NCBI GenBank assembly: GCA_016211095.1
Contig: JACQSW010000038.1
Location: 1-8,702 of the forward strand
DNA length: 8,702 nt
Origin: Candidatus Woesearchaeota archaeon
GTDB lineage: Archaea > Nanobdellota > Nanobdellia > SCGC-AAA011-G17 > GW2011-AR17
Direction: 5' to 3'
Shown: one piece after another, positions 1 to 6,289 of the stretch
How the letters are laid out: every line of letters starts with the position of its first letter
How positions within the stretch are numbered: the stretch's first letter is position 1
Position numbers and translations under genes: made by a program
Notes under the pieces: generated by a model
What the model was told of the DNA's origin: nothing
Seen by the model: the letters and a program-made list of their open reading frames with translations, nothing else
Databases searched by the model: none

Positions 1-2
1 GG

Positions 3-209
3 GTTGTTGATTTGGAGAATTTGGAAGCTTACTTTGGCAAAGCAAAGTATCCCGATGGGACTTTGGGTAATTTTCACACATTCGAAAGTAGGAATCCTAA
101 TCAAGCGCAGGGCCTTTTGCTCTTCCTCGGCAGCGGAGACAGTCTTATTGGCAGCGACTACCTCAGCAGCCTTGGTCGTTCGGTTGGAGTAAGCGCCGGA
201 GGCGCCTAA
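3..209 (+). CDS. C-terminal end of an unrecognised protein (5' end outside window)
   Basis: The reading frame is open from the left edge and stops with TAA at 207-209, so only the last 68 residues are visible. In-frame TTG codons at 12 and elsewhere could be read as starts, but nothing resembling a ribosome binding site precedes them, so a gene entering from the left is the simpler reading. The tail is rich in Gly and Ser and ends in SVGVSAGGA. It has no membrane segment and no motif I recognise. Its last codons form a GC-rich hairpin carrying the ribosome binding site of the next gene, which starts 4 bases after this stop, so the two are probably co-transcribed and translationally coupled. 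No function is proposed. Confidence 0.6.
   Translation, partial: VVDLENLEAYFGKAKYPDGTLGNFHTFESRNPNQAQGLLLFLGSGDSLIGSDYLSSLGRSVGVSAGGA
193..205 (+). promoter_or_regulatory. Ribosome binding site inside a short GC-rich hairpin
   Basis: GCGCC (193-197) and GGCGC (201-205) are perfect inverted repeats around a GGA loop. The GGAGG ribosome binding site of the gene at 214 (198-202) lies half in the loop and half in the 3' arm. In RNA this would partly hide the site until a ribosome finishing the upstream gene opens the stem. The pairing is seen directly; the coupling role is inferred. Confidence 0.4.
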
Positions 210-213
210 AAAA

Positions 214-1008
214 ATGGGACTAGAAAATGTTTTCGGAACACCAGAAAAACCTATTGAAGAAAAAAAGTTAGAAACAATAACGAGTGAAGAATCCATTCTC
301 CAAGATTGGCAAAGCTACTACGACAAAACAAAACCCCTCGCCGAGGGTGTAAGTTTTGATAACATAAGGGGCTACCTGGCTGAAACTAAAAATTTTTTAA
401 AAAGCTTCAAAATAAAACCAGAGGCAATTTCAAAATTCAACGAGAAAATTAGTCTCAAAAATGAGACGCGTGCAGCCAGCTTTTATTTTGGCGCCCTCCT
501 TTCAGCTTTGATACAAACAAGTTACCAACAAGGGTTCAACAATTTCCTATTTAACAATATCGAGGCAAACGCTTTCGGATACTATTTAGAAGGGCAAAAA
601 AATAAAAAAATTAAGATAACAGCAAAATTTATTGGAAGCGACTACCTGCTAAGTGGCGGTAAGGATTGTTTCTTAAAGGCAGAAACAATTTACGGAATTC
701 ATGCAGTTAACTATGCAGAAAGATGTTTTTTAAATGCAACAATTATCCACAGTAGTGGCGCTTTTTCTGGCACTGCCAAATCATATTTAAAAGCCCATGC
801 CCTTTCAGGGATGGACATATTTTGGTGCGCAAAAAGATGTATTGCAGAGATAGAGGCATACGAAGGCCATTTTTTTGGATGCAGCATGGAAAATTGTAAA
901 ATCTACTCAGCAAGCAATGAAACATTAACTAAACTTAGAAACCAATCAGGGGCGGTAACAAATACGTTCCGAATTAAAAAATTTGAGGGGGAAGTAAATA
1001 ATGCTTAG
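214..1008 (+). CDS. Hypothetical protein with ~19-residue solenoid-like repeats
   Basis: 264 residues. The ATG at 214 is preceded by GGAGG (198-202) and six A residues. I do not recognise the family. Residues 1-100 look helical and charged. From about residue 133 to 235 the chain shows a repeat of 18-20 residues. The units start near 133, 151 (DCFLKAETIYG), 170 (RCFLNATIIHS), 190 (SYLKAHALSG), 208 (RCIAEIEAYEG) and 227 (NCKIYSAS). Each begins with a polar residue and often Cys, followed by alternating hydrophobic and small residues and a turn. This register suggests a parallel beta-helix or similar solenoid, as in many binding or scaffold proteins; that fold is inferred. No signal peptide or membrane helix is evident. 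The stop overlaps the start of the polysaccharide deacetylase by 8 bases, so a polysaccharide-related role is possible but unproven. Confidence 0.75.
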   Translation: MGLENVFGTPEKPIEEKKLETITSEESILQDWQSYYDKTKPLAEGVSFDNIRGYLAETKNFLKSFKIKPEAISKFNEKISLKNETRAASFYFGALLSALIQTSYQQGFNNFLFNNIEANAFGYYLEGQKNKKIKITAKFIGSDYLLSGGKDCFLKAETIYGIHAVNYAERCFLNATIIHSSGAFSGTAKSYLKAHALSGMDIFWCAKRCIAEIEAYEGHFFGCSMENCKIYSASNETLTKLRNQSGAVTNTFRIKKFEGEVNNA

Positions 1009-1666
1009 AAGAGACTTTTTGAAAATTCTGGGAATAGGCAGCATATTCTTTGCCGCTCCTTCCTTGGTGTTGGGTAAATCTTCAAGCCTTTACTTAACAA
1101 TTGATGATGGCCCTTCGGTTGGAATGGCAAATATTTTAAAAGAGTTAAAAAAGTATGATGCTAAAGCAACTTTTTTCATAATTGGCCAACAAATAAATGG
1201 GAAGGGCAGGGATTTGTGTTTGCAGGCCTTAGGTGAAGGCCATAGGTTTGGCAATCATACTTACTCCCACATTTCGTGTTCAAGGGTAAGCTTAGAGAGA
1301 TGTTTAGATGAGATTCAAAAAACAGATGGCTTGCTAAACTCAATTTATTCTGAGGCAAAAAAACCTTTTGAAAAAAAGCTTTTTAGGTTTCCTTACGGTG
1401 ATTCTGGCGGAGAAAATAAAGCAAACCTCGGAGATTTTTTTAAGAAATGGGGTTATTCTGTTTATCTTTGGGATGTTGACAGCCGCGATTGGGAGATGGG
1501 AAAGAAAGAAGCCCCGGTTGGTGTTGAAGCTGTTTTGGGGAATATTTATCGGGCTAGGCCTGGTGATGTTGTTTTGCTTCACGACAGGGAAAAGACGGCA
1601 AGGCTGGTTGTTCCGAGGGTGCTGGATTATTTTTCTCGCCGGGGATACCGATTTGATGCGCTCTAA
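1001..1666 (+). CDS. Tat-exported polysaccharide deacetylase (CE4 / NodB-like)
   Basis: 221 residues. CE4 enzymes use a divalent metal to remove acetyl groups from N- or O-acetylated sugars in polysaccharides or cell-wall polymers. The expected motifs are present in order. TIDDGP (33-38) supplies catalytic Asp35 and metal ligand Asp36. NHTYSH (85-90) supplies metal ligands His86 and His90. RFPYG (129-133) and WDVDSRDW (157-164) line the active site. LLHD (192-195) supplies His194. The set looks complete for an active enzyme. The N-terminus MLRRDFLKILG has a textbook twin-arginine motif (RRDFLK) before a hydrophobic stretch to about residue 25, so export of the folded enzyme is likely, with cleavage or N-terminal anchoring. 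The ATG lies inside the end of the upstream gene (8-base overlap) behind a GAGGGGG ribosome binding site, so the two are co-translated. Its codons favour T-ending forms (Asp 13 GAT to 3 GAC), unlike the operon downstream. The substrate cannot be read from sequence. Confidence 0.92.
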   Translation: MLRRDFLKILGIGSIFFAAPSLVLGKSSSLYLTIDDGPSVGMANILKELKKYDAKATFFIIGQQINGKGRDLCLQALGEGHRFGNHTYSHISCSRVSLERCLDEIQKTDGLLNSIYSEAKKPFEKKLFRFPYGDSGGENKANLGDFFKKWGYSVYLWDVDSRDWEMGKKEAPVGVEAVLGNIYRARPGDVVLLHDREKTARLVVPRVLDYFSRRGYRFDAL

Positions 1667-1710
1667 TTTTTTATTCTTTTTAAAGTAGTATAAGTTTAAC
1701 ACTACTTTTT
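1667..1710 (+). terminator. T-rich tract plus hairpin ending the deacetylase operon
   Basis: Right after the stop codon comes a T-rich stretch (1667-1681). A perfect 8-bp inverted repeat follows, AAAGTAGT (1682-1689) and ACTACTTT (1701-1708), with an 11-base loop and a run of T at 1706-1710. Archaeal intrinsic termination relies mainly on T tracts, and the hairpin may help. The next promoter begins immediately after, which fits a transcription boundary. Confidence 0.6.
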
Positions 1711-1714
1711 AGTA

Positions 1715-1728
1715 GAAAAGTTTATATA
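1715..1728 (+). promoter_or_regulatory. Archaeal TATA-box promoter for the 72-residue protein gene
   Basis: TTTATATA at 1721-1728, preceded by an A-rich, BRE-like stretch (GAAAAG). Transcription would start about 25 bases downstream, near 1750, giving a leader of about 25-30 bases with its ribosome binding site. The core GTTTATATAT is shared with the promoter at 2103. Confidence 0.65.
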
Positions 1729-1777
1729 TAGGTTTGCCCCAATAGATACAGAAGAAAAGGGGTGCAGGAGAAATGAA

Positions 1778-1996
1778 ATGCGAAAAAACCCATACGTCTT
1801 CACAAAAGACGAATACATTTTTCTTCACCAGCGATTTCTAAAAACCGAAGAAGAAGACACAAAGCTATTCAAGCGGATAAAGGCAAAGAGGGGAGTCGGC
1901 CTCGACAGGTCAGAAATAAAATACATAAAAAATCGGTTTACCAAGTGGAGAGGGGAAAACCCGCATCCATTCTATCCGCAAGCAAAGTTTTACTGA
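1778..1996 (+). CDS. Small basic protein with an internal duplication
   Basis: 72 residues, unrecognised. The ATG at 1778 follows AGGAG (1766-1770) with 7-base spacing. The out-of-frame ATG at 1773 opens only a short reading frame and is less likely. The protein is strongly charged, with many Lys and Arg, and has no signal peptide or membrane helix. Two 15-residue segments align without gaps: 8-22 (FTKDEYIFLHQRFLK) and 42-56 (LDRSEIKYIKNRFTK). They share Glu, Arg-Phe and Lys and are conservative at several other places, suggesting a duplicated helical unit. The Pro- and Tyr-rich tail is NPHPFYPQAKFY. A basic duplicated small protein could bind nucleic acid, but no known motif is present and that is only a guess. 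It has its own TATA box and is followed by a T tract, so it is probably monocistronic. Confidence 0.72.
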   Translation: MRKNPYVFTKDEYIFLHQRFLKTEEEDTKLFKRIKAKRGVGLDRSEIKYIKNRFTKWRGENPHPFYPQAKFY

Positions 1997-2030
1997 ATAG
2001 GCTAATGTGCTTTTGAAGGGGGATTTATGC

Positions 2031-2045
2031 TTTTTTATTTATTTT
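2031..2045 (+). terminator. T-rich terminator after the small basic protein gene
   Basis: TTTTTTATTTATTTT lies 35 bases beyond the stop codon and before the next promoter. T-rich runs of this kind are the usual archaeal intrinsic terminators. No clear stem precedes it. Confidence 0.5.
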
Positions 2046-2096
2046 GTGCAAATTCAATAAAAAATAATATGTTACCATTTTATATTTACTACAAAA

Positions 2097-2111
2097 CGAA
2101 ATGTTTATATA
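2097..2111 (+). promoter_or_regulatory. Strong TATA-box promoter for the ATPase-containing operon
   Basis: TTTATATA at 2104-2111 with an upstream BRE-like CGAAA (2097-2101). Expected transcription start is near 2130-2135, giving a leader of about 35 bases. A second AT-rich stretch, TTTATATTTA, lies at 2078-2087 and could be an alternative box. This is the only clear promoter seen before the next five genes. Confidence 0.65.
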
Positions 2112-2149
2112 TTGATTGTTTTTACAAAAAAGTTATAAAATAATACTTA

Positions 2150-2159
2150 AGGGGATGAT
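2150..2159 (+). promoter_or_regulatory. Ribosome binding site that fixes the start at 2167
   Basis: AGGGGATGAT matches the archaeal consensus AGGAGGTGAT at 8 of 10 positions. The ATG inside it (2155) would have no spacing from the site, and the TTG at 2116 lies upstream of the expected transcription start. The ATG at 2167, after six A residues, is therefore the best start. Confidence 0.6.
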
Positions 2160-2166
2160 TAAAAAA

Positions 2167-3927
2167 ATGGAACTAACAGAAGAAAAAAACAAACAATACC
2201 TACAAGACTTAGCAAAAAAACTAGAATCAATACACACAGAACTTGCAGGCATAATAAAAACAGAAGCAGAATACCAACAAGCAAAAGCACAACACACAGT
2301 AAACCTCGGAACATTCATCGCACCAAGCGGCCTGCCATCAGCGCCATCACTAAAAGCAGACATAAAAACACTGCACCAAATCTCAAAAGACTACTTAAAA
2401 AAATCAGAAAGGGCAGTAGAAAAACTCAAAGCCGGAGAATTCAGCGAAGCAGACGAAAAAACACTCAACATTGGCATGATATACGTTCCAACACAAACAC
2501 TAGAAACATTCCTGCAACCAACAATCATAAACCACCAAGGGCAGAGACCAGAGCTAGTCTACAGGGAATTAAAGGAAACCAACGGGTGGTTTGAGCTAAC
2601 AGAGCAATTCAAAACAATCAACCCAGACACAGACATACAAGAATTAACAATAAAAATGGTCCACAGCTGGGACGAAATAGCAATACTTGGGGCAAGCGTC
2701 GGCGGAGCAATACTCTTAAGCCCGCTCATATTACTTGCCTACCCTGCGTATGCCTTAGGATTCAAATACCCGCGGGAAGGGAAAAAAAGCTTCCTCCCAA
2801 GAGAAGTTTTCAAGCTGGTAAAAGGGGCAATATCCAACAGGAAAGAAAAGAAAAAAGGCATACAAATAATTGACGCGAGCACAAGAACAACAAAATTCAA
2901 ATTCTTGCACCCATCCTTCAACGACTTCGTAGAAGAGCCATTATTAGTCTACCAAAGAGAAGATGGAGAGATAAGGACATGCGGCGGAAGCGGCGGGCTA
3001 GAAAGAGCAATATGCGAAGCTAACGAAACAAACAAAGGGATCATTGCAACAATAAGCGCATCCTACACAGGGAAAGAAGTTGACAGGCTATCCGCAAAAT
3101 GGGCTAAACAAGCCACAGAAAAAACAAAAAAAATAGCAAACTTCATCGCTTCACTGCAAACAAAAAACCCGATCAAGGGAGAAATAAGAAACGAGGTGCT
3201 TGAATTAAGCCAAGAAGAAAAAGAAGAGATAAAAAAGATAATGCTGGAAGCAATCGGCACAATATCCATGATAGAAACTCCAGAAAAAGCGTTCGTTGAC
3301 AAATACGGGGCAGTCTACCCAAACCCAACATTCTGGGTGGCAATGGCAGGGGGAGAAACCTCCAAAGACTTATGCAGCAAGATAGTTGACGTGATGTTAG
3401 GCAAAGAAGAGCCACTCACATACTTCTTAGACAAACCGGAACTGCTAACCGAACTCAGCAATGGCCAACTAATCAAGGCACCCGCGCTAAACAACCTTGG
3501 CATGGGGGCATTCATCATAAATAAAAAACAGTTCGAACTTAAAGAGCCAACAGAGTTACGCGCTAGGCTTGGAATCACAACAAAGCCAAAGCTGCAAGAA
3601 ACTATCAATAGTTTTGCAAGCTTAAGCAAACAAACAAAATACCAGCCAACAGTCTTTGGCGGCGTAACAGCATTCACAACAGACTCACTCAACGGAAAAA
3701 GTATACATGGACGAATTGGAGAGATGCTAAGCCAATACTCAGAAATCAATCAAGCAGTTATAGCTCTCGACCAAAAAGTGAAAGTTGGGGACATAAGCCA
3801 AAAAATGATGAAAGAAGCAACACAAAAAATACGCGAGCACCAAAAAGAATTCGTTGAAAAATACGGCAAAATAGGGGAAGAAACAGCCAAAAAAATTGTT
3901 GAAATATTAAAATCGATAAAAGAATAA
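2167..3927 (+). CDS. Large hypothetical membrane-associated protein, first gene of the operon
   Basis: 586 residues from the ATG at 2167; an upstream TTG at 2116 would add 17 residues but is disfavoured by the ribosome binding site. I recognise no family. Residues 1-100 are helical and charged, with likely coiled coil. Residues 171-198 form the single strong hydrophobic segment (ILGASVGG to AYALGF), interrupted by Pro, so either one membrane helix or a re-entrant hairpin. It is followed by a very basic stretch (about 200-230, ending RKEKKK), which by the positive-inside rule places the C-terminal half in the cytosol. A Gly-rich patch CGGSGGLER lies at 272-280. Residues 310-365 and 515-586 are again helical and charged. 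No signal peptide or enzyme motif was found. Codon use is extreme: 17 GAC to 1 GAT for Asp, and mostly C- or A-ending codons, typical of high expression or strong selection. The helical protein and ATPase genes follow closely, so it may anchor or feed the ATPase; that is inferred. Confidence 0.82.
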   Translation: MELTEEKNKQYLQDLAKKLESIHTELAGIIKTEAEYQQAKAQHTVNLGTFIAPSGLPSAPSLKADIKTLHQISKDYLKKSERAVEKLKAGEFSEADEKTLNIGMIYVPTQTLETFLQPTIINHQGQRPELVYRELKETNGWFELTEQFKTINPDTDIQELTIKMVHSWDEIAILGASVGGAILLSPLILLAYPAYALGFKYPREGKKSFLPREVFKLVKGAISNRKEKKKGIQIIDASTRTTKFKFLHPSFNDFVEEPLLVYQREDGEIRTCGGSGGLERAICEANETNKGIIATISASYTGKEVDRLSAKWAKQATEKTKKIANFIASLQTKNPIKGEIRNEVLELSQEEKEEIKKIMLEAIGTISMIETPEKAFVDKYGAVYPNPTFWVAMAGGETSKDLCSKIVDVMLGKEEPLTYFLDKPELLTELSNGQLIKAPALNNLGMGAFIINKKQFELKEPTELRARLGITTKPKLQETINSFASLSKQTKYQPTVFGGVTAFTTDSLNGKSIHGRIGEMLSQYSEINQAVIALDQKVKVGDISQKMMKEATQKIREHQKEFVEKYGKIGEETAKKIVEILKSIKE

Positions 3928-3948
3928 AAATTTCGGAGGAAAAAAAAT

Positions 3949-4929
3949 ATGGGCATAGAAGAACAAATTGGAGACGCAGCAAAAAGCGCAGTTGGCAGCG
4001 TAAAACAAAATTATTCCAACTTTAAAAGCACAACAGACGTAAGGACCTTATCAAAGAGGCTTGTGGAATCCGGAAAGGGGCTGGCAAAGCTTCAAAGCGA
4101 CTGGAATGAAGAGCTAGACGGCGGAAAACTGAAAAGCTGGCTAAAAAAACCGAGAGACATAATCTACGGCTTAGCTGAAAAACTGCCGGGAAGAGCAGGG
4201 GAACACTTCCGGGAAGAAGCGGAAAAACTGAAAGACCCATTCACAAGAATAGAAGAGGAATGCAAAAGCTACCTTAACGACATAGAGTCAATGATAGTTG
4301 AAGTTGGGCAAGTTGTTGAGATGAAAAAGCAGGAAATGGGTGAATCAAAGCAAACCCTTGAAGCGCTCAAAGAAGAAAACTGGGACCTAAGAACAATAAG
4401 GGGATACCTAATCGAGCGGTCAGGAATAAGCCTTGACGAGTCAATGAAGACCATTTTTGAATATGCAGACGAGCAGCTAACCCCAGCAGACGTAGAAAGA
4501 AAGCGTGGGCAAATGATTAGCTTGCTAGAAACAAACTTGAGAGTCCAAGAAGAAAGCCTAAAACTATTAGGCGTTGTGGCTAGGCAGGGCGCAGAAACTT
4601 ACGAAAAAGCAGCAATGCAATACCACGGATTCAAAAGCAACGCGCAACAACTGCAAACATTCAGGGACGCAGCAATGGACCTAGCAGGAACAAACGTTGT
4701 AGCATTAGACATGAAAGAGATGTTCAGCCAGTACCTTGATGGATGCACAAAAGTTGCTGAAACAGCGATAGACGCATTCGCCGTGATAGACAAAAACATG
4801 GTCGCAAGCGAAGAGACAGTGGCAAAAATAAAAGCAGCAAAGGAAAGGCTGGAAACAAAGCTAAACGCGGCAGTCTCAGGGCAAAAAGTCACTGCAACCC
4901 CAGTAAAAACTAACAGGGTAAAAGTCTAA
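3949..4929 (+). CDS. Soluble all-helical hypothetical protein
   Basis: 326 residues. The ATG at 3949 follows GGAGGA (3935-3940) with 8-base spacing, 21 bases after the previous stop. The chain is almost wholly predicted helix, rich in Glu, Lys, Ala and Gln, with heptad-like hydrophobic spacing at about 83-145, 180-225 and 280-308. It has no signal peptide, membrane helix or enzyme motif. The last 20 residues (GQKVTATPVKTNRVKV) look unstructured and basic. The overall look is that of a coiled-coil or helical-bundle scaffold or adaptor. Codon use matches the gene before it (Asp 16 GAC to 1 GAT), so they probably have the same history and are expressed at similar levels. A distant likeness to TelA-type helical proteins crossed my mind but no diagnostic motif supports it. 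Partnership with the adjacent AAA+ ATPase is an inference from position. Confidence 0.82.
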   Translation: MGIEEQIGDAAKSAVGSVKQNYSNFKSTTDVRTLSKRLVESGKGLAKLQSDWNEELDGGKLKSWLKKPRDIIYGLAEKLPGRAGEHFREEAEKLKDPFTRIEEECKSYLNDIESMIVEVGQVVEMKKQEMGESKQTLEALKEENWDLRTIRGYLIERSGISLDESMKTIFEYADEQLTPADVERKRGQMISLLETNLRVQEESLKLLGVVARQGAETYEKAAMQYHGFKSNAQQLQTFRDAAMDLAGTNVVALDMKEMFSQYLDGCTKVAETAIDAFAVIDKNMVASEETVAKIKAAKERLETKLNAAVSGQKVTATPVKTNRVKV

Positions 4930-4968
4930 AAAAAATTTTATCTTTTTTTTTAACTTAAAATTTTTTTT
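4928..4968 (+). promoter_or_regulatory. 13-bp perfect A/T inverted repeat with T tracts between operon genes
   Basis: 4928-4940 and 4956-4968 are perfect reverse complements (eight A, four T, A against T, four A, eight T), separated by a 15-base loop that contains nine T in a row. The stem begins inside the stop codon of the helical protein gene and ends 3 bases before the ribosome binding site of the ATPase gene. Two long T runs would act as partial terminators in archaea; the stem could also be an RNA processing or stability element. No convincing TATA box lies downstream, so read-through is needed for the ATPase and later genes. Confidence 0.5.
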
Positions 4969-4987
4969 GTAGGGAGGCAATAAAAAA

Positions 4988-6241
4988 ATGGGAAAAGATG
5001 ATTCACTAAAAGGGCTATTCAACTTAGGAAAAGGAGAGAAACTAGAGAGAGAAGAAGATGTTTCTGGAGTTGGCGGTTTTGGCGCAGTAACCAAAAGATT
5101 AGAAGAGCGAAAGAAAAATCCGCAGCCTTACGAAACAGAGATAAAAAAAGAAGAAGTGGAAGAGCAAAGCCTGGAAGAAGAAGTAGTAGAAGGATTCCTC
5201 GGAATGAAGGTTGTCAACATAAAAGAAGTCCTTACAGGCAATCATTTTCTCCAAACAAAAGAAAATACAATTGCAACCGCAATAGCTGAGAGCAACGGCG
5301 AAGAATTCTTCGTCGGAATATACCCTGGAATTGATCACGAAAAAATCATGCCTGGAGACAAAGCGTTGTACGATGACGAAAAGAAGTACGTGTGCAGGAT
5401 AATTGAAACCTTTAAGCCCTCAAAAATCCCTCAAATAACATTTGATGATATCGGCGGATTAGAAGAGCAAAAAGAAGCCCTCAAATCCTTGTTAGAATAT
5501 TTTGACCCTAAGGCTAGGGAGCGGTTTGCCAAGCTTAAAAGAAAATTCAGGAACGGCGGATTACTCTTTGGGCCGCCAGGAACTGGAAAGACTATGCTGG
5601 CAGAGGCAGCTGCAAACTACGCAAGAGTGCCATTCTTTTTTGTTAACACCCCTGAGGTGTTCAAAGAATATTTAGGCTCAACCGTGAACACGCTAAAAAG
5701 CCTGCACTCAGCAGCGAAGAAGGAAGCCAAAAAAAGCGGCGGAGCAATACTTTACTTTGACGAAGTCACCAGGCTAGCATCAGAAAGGGACTATAGTGGT
5801 GGAGGCGGAGCTGAAAAGGAGGTTGCCGGGGCAACAGAAGAATTCCAAGCCCTAATGAACGGAACAGACGAGGTTAAGCCGGAAGACGGCTTAGTGCTGA
5901 CATTAGCATCTACAAACCTTGCACACATATTTGATCCGGCAATGCTGAGAAGGTTTAGCAAGCACATAAAGGTGCCGACGCCAGACTTGTCTACAAAAAG
6001 GAAGATATTCCAAGTCAAACTAGCAAAAGTGCCTAACCGGGACATCTCAATAGAAGAGCTGGTAAACAGCTTAGAAGACATCAACACATCAGCTACCGGC
6101 GCAGACATAGAGCTAGTTACTGAAGAAGCGAAGGTTAAGGCTGACAAAATGGGAAGAAGCTACCTAACGATGCAAGACTACGCTGCAGCACTAACCGACT
6201 ACTCAACAAGGGTGGATGTCGTGCTAAAAAGGGGCAGGTAA
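4988..6241 (+). CDS. PAN-like AAA+ ATPase with OB-like domain
   Basis: 417 residues; the ATG follows GGGAGG (4972-4977). It is probably a hexameric ATP-driven unfoldase or remodeller in the cytosol. Order: residues 1-68 charged and flexible, acidic at 52-68; 69-141 a small beta-rich domain whose segment GIDHEKIMPGDKALYDD resembles the OB domain of PAN and the Rpt subunits; then one AAA+ module introduced by TFDDIGGLEEQ (151-161). Visible motifs are Walker A GPPGTGKT (195-202), pore loop Tyr-Leu-Gly (228-230), Walker B ILYFDE (254-259), a Gly-rich insert (270-274), sensor 1 TLASTN (305-310), arginine fingers Arg321-Arg322 and the sensor 2 region TGADIELVTEEA (370-381). All catalytic residues are present, so it should hydrolyse ATP. 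It differs from true PAN in having no clear long N-terminal coiled coil and in ending VVLKRGR, without the HbYX motif that docks on the 20S proteasome. It has only one AAA domain, so it is not VAT/Cdc48, and no HEXXH protease, so it is not FtsH. It sits between genes for helical and envelope proteins, hinting at a dedicated remodelling role. Confidence 0.9.
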   Translation: MGKDDSLKGLFNLGKGEKLEREEDVSGVGGFGAVTKRLEERKKNPQPYETEIKKEEVEEQSLEEEVVEGFLGMKVVNIKEVLTGNHFLQTKENTIATAIAESNGEEFFVGIYPGIDHEKIMPGDKALYDDEKKYVCRIIETFKPSKIPQITFDDIGGLEEQKEALKSLLEYFDPKARERFAKLKRKFRNGGLLFGPPGTGKTMLAEAAANYARVPFFFVNTPEVFKEYLGSTVNTLKSLHSAAKKEAKKSGGAILYFDEVTRLASERDYSGGGGAEKEVAGATEEFQALMNGTDEVKPEDGLVLTLASTNLAHIFDPAMLRRFSKHIKVPTPDLSTKRKIFQVKLAKVPNRDISIEELVNSLEDINTSATGADIELVTEEAKVKADKMGRSYLTMQDYAAALTDYSTRVDVVLKRGR

Positions 6242-6243
6242 GC

Positions 6244-6289
6244 AAAAAAATTTTTGGTGCCGCACCCATGACAACAAAAAAAATTTTTT
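6244..6289 (+). repeat. A/T direct repeats flanking the start of the first exported paralog
   Basis: CAAAAAAATTTTT at 6243-6255 recurs as C, eight A, six T at 6275-6289. Each copy is self-complementary, so the two can also pair with each other in RNA. That would enclose the GGTG ribosome binding site (6256-6259), the near-palindrome GGTGCCGCACC (6256-6266) and the ATG at 6268. It may regulate translation, or it may be chance in AT-rich DNA. Confidence 0.4.

Noticed and set aside
1368..1688. Plus-strand open frame of 106 codons inside the deacetylase gene
   Set aside because: Out-of-frame shadow of the CE4 domain with a TTG start and no ribosome binding site.
1340..1702. Minus-strand open frame of 120 codons across the deacetylase gene
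   Set aside because: It mirrors a gene with a complete CE4 motif set; the translation is low-complexity and no ribosome binding site was seen.
3315..3749. Minus-strand open frame of 144 codons inside the 586-residue protein gene
   Set aside because: It lies wholly within a strongly codon-biased plus-strand gene; its Ser/Leu-rich translation is what the reverse of such codons gives.
3949..4929. TelA-like toxic-anion resistance protein
   Set aside because: Length and helical nature are compatible, but I could not point to any diagnostic motif.
4988..6241. FtsH-type membrane protease or true PAN
   Set aside because: No membrane helices and no HEXXH zinc site for FtsH; no HbYX tail and no clear long coiled coil for canonical PAN.
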